In this document: positions 6,615-14,007 of the stretch, piece after piece
Layout: the number at the start of each line of letters is the position of its first letter
Numbering within the stretch: position 1 is the first letter of the stretch
Assembly (NCBI GenBank): GCA_947501115.1
Contig: CANMVX010000005.1
Span: 1 to 64,000, forward strand
Source of the DNA: Haliscomenobacteraceae bacterium
GTDB lineage: Bacteria; Bacteroidota; Bacteroidia; Chitinophagales; Saprospiraceae
Length of the DNA: 64,000 nucleotides
Direction of reading: 5' to 3'
Program-made: the position numbers and the translations under genes
The notes under the pieces: model-generated
The model's database searches: none
Seen by the model: only the letters and a program-made list of their open reading frames with translations
Told to the model about the DNA's origin: nothing

Positions 6615-9338
6615 TATAAATGGTGCCCAAAAATAAGGCATTTTATTCATCATTTTCTTTTTGGTGAATTGAAGTGCCTTATTTTTGGTGTATCCTTTGG
6701 ATAAATAATAATAAAAGATTTCCATAAACTGAGCAGTACTTCTATCATCCACCTGCCACAAACTGGTAACTACAGATTTTGCGCCCGCATTTAAAAATGC
6801 CTGAGCTATACTATTCATTCCCTGAGTAGGTGTATATTGTCCAATGGAAGATTGACAAGCAGATAAAACGACTAAATTTGCCCTGATTTTAAGAGAAATT
6901 ATCTCATTGGCATAAAGAATCGAGGGTTCATTCTTGTGTATATTTTCAGAAAATATAAGCGCTCCTCCTTCTTCAGAATTTAAATTTGGATCACTATGTG
7001 TGGCTAAATGAATCCATTCGTAGGCCGGAGCTTCTTTTATGAAATTTTTTACACTCGCGTCATCTTTTTTAAATGCCACTGTTGGATAGTATTCACTTAT
7101 TTTTTTAATTTCAGTTTCATTATACTTCAAATTGGCAAAACCTCTGGAATCCTTTTGAAAATCGGGAGAAAATGCTAAAATTTTTCTTCTTAATTCTTTC
7201 TTAGTTTTATGAATTCCTGGAGATGTAATGAAATGATAGGAAATGGAATAATTTTCTATCAATCGTTTTTTAGGGTCTTTCGGATGCACGAGGATTTCAA
7301 AGGGCAATATTGAAAGTATCTGATCAGGGAAAAACATGATACTTTCTGTTTCTAAAGGAATGTCAGGTAATAGACTTGAACTTAATTTCTCAATCATAAC
7401 TCGATAAATATCCTTGTAATTTACCTTAGATTTTTCCCCGGCCGAAGGCATTTCTCTTATGGCGTTCCTAATGGATAGGATAGATTTATCTAATGGATTA
7501 GCCATTTTCCTAATGAAAACATCCTTTTTACCATTGATTTCCGACCAAATGATTATTTTATCCTGAGCAACCTTATACCTTATAAATAGGGAATTAGGTT
7601 TGCTTTTAGGGTATTTATTTTTATTATATGGGTAATACAATGAACTGAGCAGGGCTTTTTTATCATCTGATTTTGCAATGAAATAATAATCAATGAAGGA
7701 TGATTTGAGTTCATTAATTATTCTATCCTTTTTTAAGAATGGCTTATTTGATTGCATATAGTCAATCCACTGGTAATTGTCGTTTGCCTTTTTAGAGGCT
7801 ATTGAATCCTTTTTTTCTTTCAAAAAGCATTGAATTTCTAATAGCTCACATTTCAATTGATTTCGATAATAATGAATATCGTTTTTTATTGATAATTCAT
7901 TCAATAATTTATTTACTTGATTATTTATATACCTTGCTTTTCCAATGTCATCCAGGTTTACATAAAATGTCGCTATTTGTAATTTTATTTCTATTTGTTT
8001 TATGAGATTATCAAAATTTATCTGCGATTCAACTTCCAATATTTCTTTTAATTTGATTTTTGCCTCACTATACTTTTTATGATTTATTAAAATGGAGGTG
8101 TTAAGCAAAAGAGCTTCTAATTGTAGTAATTCAGATCCAGTTTTATTTACCTTTTTTAAATAAAACAATCCTTTAAAGGTATCCCTGAATGGTGGCTGCA
8201 TATATAAATTTGCAAGCGTCAAATACCTGTTACCACTTTCGCTAGAAGGAGTATTTAATATGGAATCATGAAGAAATTGAGATTGCTCATACGATTTTAT
8301 TGCTGATTCAATGTCAAACCTCATTACATGATATTGCCCAATTATTTCTTCTATATTTGAAAGAGCCAGCTGGTTAACAGGATTACTTTTAAGGTAATAT
8401 TTTTTTGCCTGTTCGAAATGGAAGTAAGCCTTTTCCAATTCATTTAGCTTTATATATGATGAAGAAATATTTGCATGTATTTCTCCCAACTCATTATTGG
8501 TGATATTTGGAATAATTTTTCTAATTTCAAGGGCTTTTTTATAATACAAAAGTGCCTTAGTTTCTTGATTGAGGTTACTATAGGCGTTACCAAGGTTATT
8601 AGCTAGTTGTGCTTTTCTTATTAAATTTTTATCAAATAAAGGATATGCTTTATTAAAATAGTGTATAGCCTTGTTAAAGTCTTTTAAAGAAATATAACAA
8701 TTGGCTTTTGCAAGATAAATATTTCCGACATTTTCATCTTCCTTGTCAAATGATAAGCTATTTAACAGAGTAATGGAGGTAATAAAATTTTTATCCAAAT
8801 AATAGTTGTTACTTAAGTTCAGCGTGTATTTTAAGTATTCTTTTTGATATATTTGGAAATCCTTAACCAAAGAAATAGCTTTTGTAAAATATGCTTCAGC
8901 AGTATTATATTCTGAATATCTTTGAAATAACAATCCTAAATTATTAATTGATTTTGATGTTTCTGGATGGTTTTTACCAAAATATAGAAATCTGTCCTGA
9001 TATGCCATTTTGTGATAAATTAAGGCTGAATCAGGTTGATTCATATCTTCAAAATAAAATCCCATTAAAGTGTTTGGTAAACCTACCATAGTAGAATCAA
9101 TGTCTGGTGGTGGAACAGGGAAGAATTTTTTAATTTTCAACAAATAATAATAGGCTGAATCCAGCTGATTATTATCATAGTATTTTTCAGCCAAAACTAC
9201 AAAGCCTGTATAATTTTGAGGAAGTTCTTCTTTATCCAATAATTTTTTTTCACAACTGCTTGAAAAGCAAATCAAATTCAAAAGAAGGAGGAGATTTACC
9301 CAGCTTGTTTTACCATAATAAAGAAAACATCTATTCAT
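6588..9338 (-). CDS. TPR-CHAT domain lipoprotein (caspase-like cysteine protease family)
   Basis: This 916-residue protein starts with a lipoprotein signal (LLLLLNLICFSSSC, Cys29), so it is probably anchored outside the cytoplasm. Residues about 50-450 are tetratricopeptide repeats, with recurring patterns such as ALIYHKMAYQ, AEAYFTKAISL, AIHYFNKAYPLF and ALLYYKKALEIR. Residues about 600-912 form a CHAT domain of the caspase/separase clan, with His781 in WIHLATHS and Cys828 in VVLSACQSS, both required for the catalytic dyad. The end, SLWQVDDRSTAQFMEIFY followed by FWAPFILMGETG, is classic for CHAT. It is transcribed away from the ECF-sigma operon. TPRs in such proteins usually sense or bind a partner; the trigger and substrate here are unknown. 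Family assignment is firm. Confidence 0.93.
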   Translation of the reverse strand: MNRCFLYYGKTSWVNLLLLLNLICFSSSCEKKLLDKEELPQNYTGFVVLAEKYYDNNQLDSAYYYLLKIKKFFPVPPPDIDSTMVGLPNTLMGFYFEDMNQPDSALIYHKMAYQDRFLYFGKNHPETSKSINNLGLLFQRYSEYNTAEAYFTKAISLVKDFQIYQKEYLKYTLNLSNNYYLDKNFITSITLLNSLSFDKEDENVGNIYLAKANCYISLKDFNKAIHYFNKAYPLFDKNLIRKAQLANNLGNAYSNLNQETKALLYYKKALEIRKIIPNITNNELGEIHANISSSYIKLNELEKAYFHFEQAKKYYLKSNPVNQLALSNIEEIIGQYHVMRFDIESAIKSYEQSQFLHDSILNTPSSESGNRYLTLANLYMQPPFRDTFKGLFYLKKVNKTGSELLQLEALLLNTSILINHKKYSEAKIKLKEILEVESQINFDNLIKQIEIKLQIATFYVNLDDIGKARYINNQVNKLLNELSIKNDIHYYRNQLKCELLEIQCFLKEKKDSIASKKANDNYQWIDYMQSNKPFLKKDRIINELKSSFIDYYFIAKSDDKKALLSSLYYPYNKNKYPKSKPNSLFIRYKVAQDKIIIWSEINGKKDVFIRKMANPLDKSILSIRNAIREMPSAGEKSKVNYKDIYRVMIEKLSSSLLPDIPLETESIMFFPDQILSILPFEILVHPKDPKKRLIENYSISYHFITSPGIHKTKKELRRKILAFSPDFQKDSRGFANLKYNETEIKKISEYYPTVAFKKDDASVKNFIKEAPAYEWIHLATHSDPNLNSEEGGALIFSENIHKNEPSILYANEIISLKIRANLVVLSACQSSIGQYTPTQGMNSIAQAFLNAGAKSVVTSLWQVDDRSTAQFMEIFYYYLSKGYTKNKALQFTKKKMMNKMPYFWAPFILMGETGDI

Positions 9339-9374
9339 GTTTAGCGATTCAACCCTATAAATTTAAAGGGATTA

Positions 9375-9388
9375 ACTATTTAAATAGT
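9375..9388. promoter_or_regulatory. 14-bp perfect palindrome between the divergent CHAT gene and sigma operon
   Basis: ACTATTTAAATAGT is a perfect 14-base palindrome in the 137-base gap between the two divergent transcripts, 37 bases upstream of the CHAT ATG. A symmetric site here could be a dimeric regulator operator acting on both sides. AT-rich sequence produces such palindromes by chance fairly often, so support is limited. Confidence 0.3.
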
Positions 9389-9423
9389 ATAAATGTATCA
9401 AAAAAAGATTAACAGAATTATTA

Positions 9424-9431
9424 TATTTTTG
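9424..9431 (+). promoter_or_regulatory. Putative -7 box (TATTTTTG) for the ECF sigma operon
   Basis: TATTTTTG matches the housekeeping TAnnTTTG consensus 44 bases upstream of the sigma-factor ATG at 9476. No clear -33 TTTG is seen. The first gene may therefore be made at a basal level by the housekeeping sigma factor, with possible autoregulation from an unrecognised second promoter. Confidence 0.4.
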
Positions 9432-9475
9432 TAATGTGAAACGGAACATTATTTGGTCTTAAAAACATATTAACT

Positions 9476-10075
9476 ATGAATAGTAGTTTAGAAACAATGG
9501 ATTTAGCCGCAGCCATACGTTCTGGCGGTTTAAAAAGAGAGCAAGCATTGTCAAGCCTGTATAACGTTACAGGATTGTTTTTTAAGATTAAGCAAATGGT
9601 TACTAATCATGGCGGAAATGAAGAAGATGCCAGGGATGTGTTTCACGAGGGTATTATAACGTTGGATCGAAAAATTCGACAGGATGAATATGAAGACCGT
9701 GGGACCATCGAAAGTTATCTTTTTGGTGTTTGCCGTTTCATTTGGTCAAACCAGCAAAGGAAAAATAAACGGGTGGAATTAAAAGATGATTTTACCCCTT
9801 ATGACCAAACTACGGGTGAAAATCCGTTGGATACCATGCTTAATAATGAAGGACAAAATATGGTTGCGACCTTATTCAGCCAGTTAGGCGAAAATTGCAG
9901 TAAAATATTATCCTTATGGAAACTTTCCTACTCCATGAATGAAATAGCGGAGGAAATGGGACTACCATCAGGTGATAATGCCAGAAAGCATAAATTTCGT
10001 TGTTATCAAAAATTACTTGGACTTATTGATAATTCGCCAGAATTGGCAACCAACTTAAAAAATTTAGGACAATGA
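9476..10075 (+). CDS. ECF-type RNA polymerase sigma factor
   Basis: This 199-residue protein has the two-domain plan of a sigma-70 family extracytoplasmic-function factor. Region 2 lies at about residues 25-95 (EEDARDVFHEGIITLDRKIR, then GTIESYLFGVCRFIWSNQQRK), and region 4 at about 130-185 with the helix-turn-helix MNEIAEEMGLPSGDNARKHKFRCYQKL. It heads an operon of eight genes, all on this strand with gaps of 1-28 bases or short overlaps. It overlaps the next gene by 4 bases (ATGA), the usual arrangement for a sigma factor and its membrane regulator. It probably directs transcription of this operon and perhaps the divergent CHAT gene; that is inferred from position. Confidence 0.88.
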   Translation: MNSSLETMDLAAAIRSGGLKREQALSSLYNVTGLFFKIKQMVTNHGGNEEDARDVFHEGIITLDRKIRQDEYEDRGTIESYLFGVCRFIWSNQQRKNKRVELKDDFTPYDQTTGENPLDTMLNNEGQNMVATLFSQLGENCSKILSLWKLSYSMNEIAEEMGLPSGDNARKHKFRCYQKLLGLIDNSPELATNLKNLGQ

Positions 10076-10845
10076 ATACTTCTGAGTACACAGAAAAACT
10101 GATGGCATTGGCCAATAAGGAATTATTTGGCGACGAAAAAATGCAACTTGAAAAGGAAATTCAAGAAAATCCTGTATTAGCTGAGGAATTTAAAAAACAC
10201 CTCCTTGCTCAAGAACTGCTGGAGGCTTTTATTTCCCAGGATTTGAAAAAGAAATTAAGTGCTTTTCCATTGCCTCAAGAAAAACCTGAATCTTCAGATG
10301 CGGTTATTAAGAAACTAAATCCTTCCAGGTACAAATGGTCTATTGCTGCTTCCATAGCCTTAATTTTAGGGGTATCCAGCTATTTATTTATAGGTAATGA
10401 ATTCTCATATCAGCATCTGGCTGATAATTATGTTCCACAAATGCAGGAAGTTCGTGGAACGAATATGGTTGCTGATGATATATTAGAGAAAGCTACTTCC
10501 TATATCTCAAATAACAAAAGCGAAATGGCCATACCATTATTAACCTCAATTACTTCAGACGATGATCGTTTTTTTATCGGGCAACTTCTGCTTGGAAATG
10601 CATATTACCAAACAGACAATTTTTCAGCTGCTTCCAATGCTTTTATTCAAAGCTCAAAGTCAGGAGATGAGGAGATTAAATACCAGGGGCAATATGGTTT
10701 TTTGTTATGTGAATTAAAGTTGAAGTCTTGGTCGGAAGAAAACCAACGTTTGTTAATAGAACTCTCTGAAAATGAATTTTTTATTTATAAGAATGAAGCA
10801 GAGGCTCTTTTACAAAAATTGAAGATCGCAAAATATTTCAATTAA
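10072..10845 (+). CDS. Membrane anti-sigma-like protein with periplasmic TPR-like region
   Basis: This 257-residue single-pass protein has a cytoplasmic N-terminal part, about residues 1-85, that is helical and includes KELFGDEKMQLEKEIQENP and EEFKKHLLAQELLEAF, as in Bacteroidota anti-sigma factors. A transmembrane segment follows at about 87-107 (WSIAASIALILGVSSYLFIG). The C-terminal part, about 110-257, carries TPR-like helices (AIPLLTSITSDDDRFFIGQLLLG, AYYQTDNFSAASNAFIQSSK). The start overlaps the sigma gene by 4 bases. The likely role is to hold the sigma factor at the membrane and release it in response to a periplasmic signal. No canonical zinc anti-sigma HxxxCxxC motif is present, so this rests on topology and gene order. 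Confidence 0.65.
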   Translation: MNTSEYTEKLMALANKELFGDEKMQLEKEIQENPVLAEEFKKHLLAQELLEAFISQDLKKKLSAFPLPQEKPESSDAVIKKLNPSRYKWSIAASIALILGVSSYLFIGNEFSYQHLADNYVPQMQEVRGTNMVADDILEKATSYISNNKSEMAIPLLTSITSDDDRFFIGQLLLGNAYYQTDNFSAASNAFIQSSKSGDEEIKYQGQYGFLLCELKLKSWSEENQRLLIELSENEFFIYKNEAEALLQKLKIAKYFN

Positions 10846-10864
10846 CTTTTAATCAGTAAACATT

Positions 10865-11467
10865 ATGAAAAAGGGAATCTCCTATATCATACCCATTTTT
10901 ATTTTCTTATTGACGAATCCTTTTGTTGGATTTACTCAGAAAAGGGAAAAAATGGACGGAGCTTTAAGGGCCTTTATTGAAACCCCTTTTATGCAAAAAT
11001 TTAAGGATTTACGATTGGAATCTGAAAATTTGGTGCTTACTTTCAAGGAAAACAAACAAAATTATTCTGCTGCAGATATCAATAGGGTAAAAACTGCTTA
11101 TCAAAAAACGGTAGATAAATTCAACGCCCAACTACTTGATATCAAAGCTGATTTCATGAATGAAAGAAAGCTTCAATATATTCAGGATTTTCCAGAGGAT
11201 TATACCAGTGGATTAACTTCTGACATCAATGATTTGACCTCGTTCTATCAAAGTAATCTTCAACTTACTATCCAGGATGTGACGGATGCCACCGTTGATG
11301 GAAATTCTTTACTTTCTCTCGTTGCAGAACTTGCCAAATTAGTACCTGGTATGGTGACTAGTATCTCAGAATTAAGATCATCAGTCAAAAAATTTGAAGA
11401 TACTTATTTGGAGGAAAAGTTAATTGGCCCCTATAAGTTTAAAACCTGGGAAGAAATCAATTATTAA
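10865..11467 (+). CDS. Exported helical protein of unknown family, paralogue 1
   Basis: This 200-residue protein has a signal peptide (MKKGISYIIPIFIFLLTNPFVGFTQ), so it is exported. The mature part is predicted to be mainly helical with a coiled-coil-like stretch (VKTAYQKTVDKFNAQLLDIKADF), and ends in FEDTYLEEKLIGPYKFKTWEEINY. It is clearly homologous to the next gene: both share an FKDL segment, the VKTxYxKTxDxFN block, the LxYIxxFPxDY block and the final PxKFxTWxEI. The pair arose by duplication. Being inside the sigma-protease operon suggests they serve the same module, for example as a cofactor or substrate of the proteases. I do not recognise the family. Confidence 0.8.
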   Translation: MKKGISYIIPIFIFLLTNPFVGFTQKREKMDGALRAFIETPFMQKFKDLRLESENLVLTFKENKQNYSAADINRVKTAYQKTVDKFNAQLLDIKADFMNERKLQYIQDFPEDYTSGLTSDINDLTSFYQSNLQLTIQDVTDATVDGNSLLSLVAELAKLVPGMVTSISELRSSVKKFEDTYLEEKLIGPYKFKTWEEINY

Positions 11468-11488
11468 TCAAGTTATTAATATAATATC

Positions 11489-12439
11489 ATGAAAAAGATC
11501 CTCTGTTTTCTCATTATTTTAATAAGCTACGTAAATCAATCATTTACAATAGCACAAGGAACAGCCACTTCCAATAAGCAACTGGATCCCGCTCTGAGGA
11601 AATTTGTTCAATCTGAAATTATGATTAAATTCAAAGATTTGAAAAGAGAAGCAGAGAATAGTGTCTCTTCTTTTAAATCGGAAATGAATAATTATAAACC
11701 CGATCAAATTCAAAAAGTTAAAACTGGCTACGATAAAACGGCTGACAGGTTTAATCAGGAGCTTGAAAATATGAAGTTGGATTTTGTCAATAAAAAGAAA
11801 CTCAAATACATTTTAGAATTTCCAAAGGATTATTCTCGTTCCTTAGAGCTGAATTTTAGGGAATTAGCTCAATATTATGCTGAAAACTTTCAACAACCTT
11901 TACAGGATGTAAGACAATCTAAAGAAGACGGCGGTATTGTTATTGCTCTTTTTATGGAGTTATTTAAATTAGTTCCAGAGGTCATCAACCATTTTAATGA
12001 AATGAAGGAAATGGCAGCCCGGTATGATGATGCCTATCTTGAAAAATGGTTGATTACCCCTTTTAAGTTTTTAACCTGGACAGAAATTCAGGCAGAAGCT
12101 GGTTATATTAATATGAATAATTCCAATAATTTATACAATAATGGGCTGAATACCAATCCATATCCTTATCCCGCTACACCAGATCCGAATACGACATACC
12201 CTCCTGTATCGAATCAACCTGCAACCTCTGTTGCTGATTCAATTAAAACAAATGCACAAAATTGGTGGGAAACAAATACGACCATGCCTGTTCCAACTAA
12301 TGTGGATGGCTCAGCACCCGTAAAAAATACAAATACAAAAACTACACCTGCTAAAACTAAAGCACCTGACCCTTTTGCACCTGCTCCAGTTCAGAAAGAT
12401 ACCACAAAGTTAAAACCTTCTTCTGTTAAGGTAAATTGA
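11489..12439 (+). CDS. Exported helical protein of unknown family, paralogue 2 with disordered tail
   Basis: This 316-residue protein has a signal peptide (MKKILCFLIILISYVNQSFTIAQG). Residues about 30-205 align with the preceding gene product, keeping FKDLK, VKTGYDKTADRFNQEL, LKYILEFPKDYS and PFKFLTWTEI. It then continues with about 110 low-complexity residues rich in Asn, Pro, Thr and Lys that the first copy lacks, probably a flexible extracytoplasmic tail. It lies 21 bases after paralogue 1 and 1 base before the papain-like protease gene, so co-translation is likely. The tail may bind another component; nothing in it identifies a partner. Function is unknown. Confidence 0.8.
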   Translation: MKKILCFLIILISYVNQSFTIAQGTATSNKQLDPALRKFVQSEIMIKFKDLKREAENSVSSFKSEMNNYKPDQIQKVKTGYDKTADRFNQELENMKLDFVNKKKLKYILEFPKDYSRSLELNFRELAQYYAENFQQPLQDVRQSKEDGGIVIALFMELFKLVPEVINHFNEMKEMAARYDDAYLEKWLITPFKFLTWTEIQAEAGYINMNNSNNLYNNGLNTNPYPYPATPDPNTTYPPVSNQPATSVADSIKTNAQNWWETNTTMPVPTNVDGSAPVKNTNTKTTPAKTKAPDPFAPAPVQKDTTKLKPSSVKVN

Positions 12440-12440
12440 T

Positions 12441-13979
12441 ATGATTATGCTAAGGTTTTATTTTTTCTCCACCCTTTGTTTATGCTTTTCTGCATTCCTA
12501 AAGGCTCAGGATTATCCTACAGGACTTGAATTTGAGGATGATCGCTATCAAAAGCAACCTTTGGTTTCTATGCAAAATGGGGGAAAATCAATCCCATCTT
12601 CCGTAGATTTGTCGGTTTATGCTCCTTTTCCCAGACATCAGGGAACTATTTTTAGTTGTGTCGGTTGGTCAGTGGGATACGGTGCCTTAACTATGGAAAG
12701 AGCTATTCAAAATGGATGGACAGATCGTGTAAAGATCACAAATGAATCCTCATCAGCTCTATTTTTATACAACCAAATTAAAATTGGAAATTGTTCCAGA
12801 GGTGCCAGGATTTCTGATGCATTGGTATTTTTGCAAGAAAAAGGAGATTGCCTCGCTAAATATTATGATAAAAATCTGGATGATTGTGAACAACCAACCA
12901 CACCAGAATTATTAAAAAATGCCAGTAATTTTAGAATTTCAGATTATGCTGCTCTTTTTGATGGTGAACTGGATAAAAATGACAAAATAAATAGAATTAA
13001 AAGAGCACTTGCTCAAAATAAACCCGTCGTTATCGGTCTTCGCATTAAGAATAATTTTTACAAATTAGAGGATGCAGCTTTCTGGCACCCTGATTTAGGT
13101 GATACCACTTATGCAGGTGGACATGCTATGGTCGTTGTAGGTTATGATGATAATTTGGCTTCTTTCCGCATTTTTAATAGCTGGGGACCAAAATGGGGAA
13201 AAAATGGTATGATATGGGTTAAATATGCTGAATTTGCAAAATATTGTAAATACGCCTATATCATTTATGTTGGACAAAATAAACCGATTCAAACCTCCGC
13301 AAGTCAGACCATAAAATCTTCGCCTGTAGTTGCTTCATCGAATGAAGCATTACCTGAAAGAAATTTAAATGAGTTACCCCTGAGAGATATATCTGGAAAA
13401 TTTAATTTTTTACGATTTACAGGTCAATTTAATGCCTATAGTGAACCTGTTTTTGAAGAGGCGAAGGTCCTGGGTGAAAAGAACATTTATACATTGTCCA
13501 ACAGATTATGGAAAGTTGGGGACAAATTTCAATTACAGGTAATTCCTTCCTTTTCAAATGGTTATATCTATGTGTTAAGTGTGGATCCAACTAATAAAAA
13601 AGAAGTTCATTGGCCAAAAAATGAAATGTTTAATGAAAAATTCAGGAATGAATATCAATCGGGGCTTTCCCCTTTTTCAGAGGGTGTAATTAAAATTCCA
13701 GATGCTCAAAGTGTTTTAAAATTGACACATCCTGGTTCAGAACATTTGATTATTTTATTTTCAGAAAAGAAGATTAATCCTCCTTTTATGAAATATTTGC
13801 TAGATAATCTTCAATATAGTGCATCTGAAAATTTATACCAATCCTTAACAGAAATATTAGGAGAACATCAAATTCCTACCTCCGATGTGCATTTTGATAA
13901 AGAATTGATGCAATTTAAGGCTATCACGAGAAATCCTGGGGCAATTATCCCGATGGTATTGAAAATTTCCGTAAATTAG
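12441..13979 (+). CDS. Exported papain-family (C1) cysteine protease with C-terminal DUF4384-like region
   Basis: This 512-residue protein has a signal peptide (FYFFSTLCLCFSAFLKAQD). The peptidase C1 domain spans about residues 45-280. The catalytic set is intact: Gln67 of the oxyanion hole and Cys73 in RHQGTIFSCVGWS, His228 in YAGGHAMVVVGYDD, and Asn246 in IFNSWGPKWGKNGMIWV. Residues about 310-470 resemble DUF4384, a domain often attached to proteases and kinases, with KVGDKFQLQVIPSFSNGYIYVLSVDP followed by HWPKNEMFN. The start follows the previous stop by one base; an ATG two codons later is an equally good start. It is followed after 28 bases by a caspase-like gene. The protease class is confident; the substrate is unknown. 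Confidence 0.9.
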   Translation: MIMLRFYFFSTLCLCFSAFLKAQDYPTGLEFEDDRYQKQPLVSMQNGGKSIPSSVDLSVYAPFPRHQGTIFSCVGWSVGYGALTMERAIQNGWTDRVKITNESSSALFLYNQIKIGNCSRGARISDALVFLQEKGDCLAKYYDKNLDDCEQPTTPELLKNASNFRISDYAALFDGELDKNDKINRIKRALAQNKPVVIGLRIKNNFYKLEDAAFWHPDLGDTTYAGGHAMVVVGYDDNLASFRIFNSWGPKWGKNGMIWVKYAEFAKYCKYAYIIYVGQNKPIQTSASQTIKSSPVVASSNEALPERNLNELPLRDISGKFNFLRFTGQFNAYSEPVFEEAKVLGEKNIYTLSNRLWKVGDKFQLQVIPSFSNGYIYVLSVDPTNKKEVHWPKNEMFNEKFRNEYQSGLSPFSEGVIKIPDAQSVLKLTHPGSEHLIILFSEKKINPPFMKYLLDNLQYSASENLYQSLTEILGEHQIPTSDVHFDKELMQFKAITRNPGAIIPMVLKISVN

Positions 13980-14007
13980 AAAATGGATACGCAAAATTAT
14001 ATTTGTC

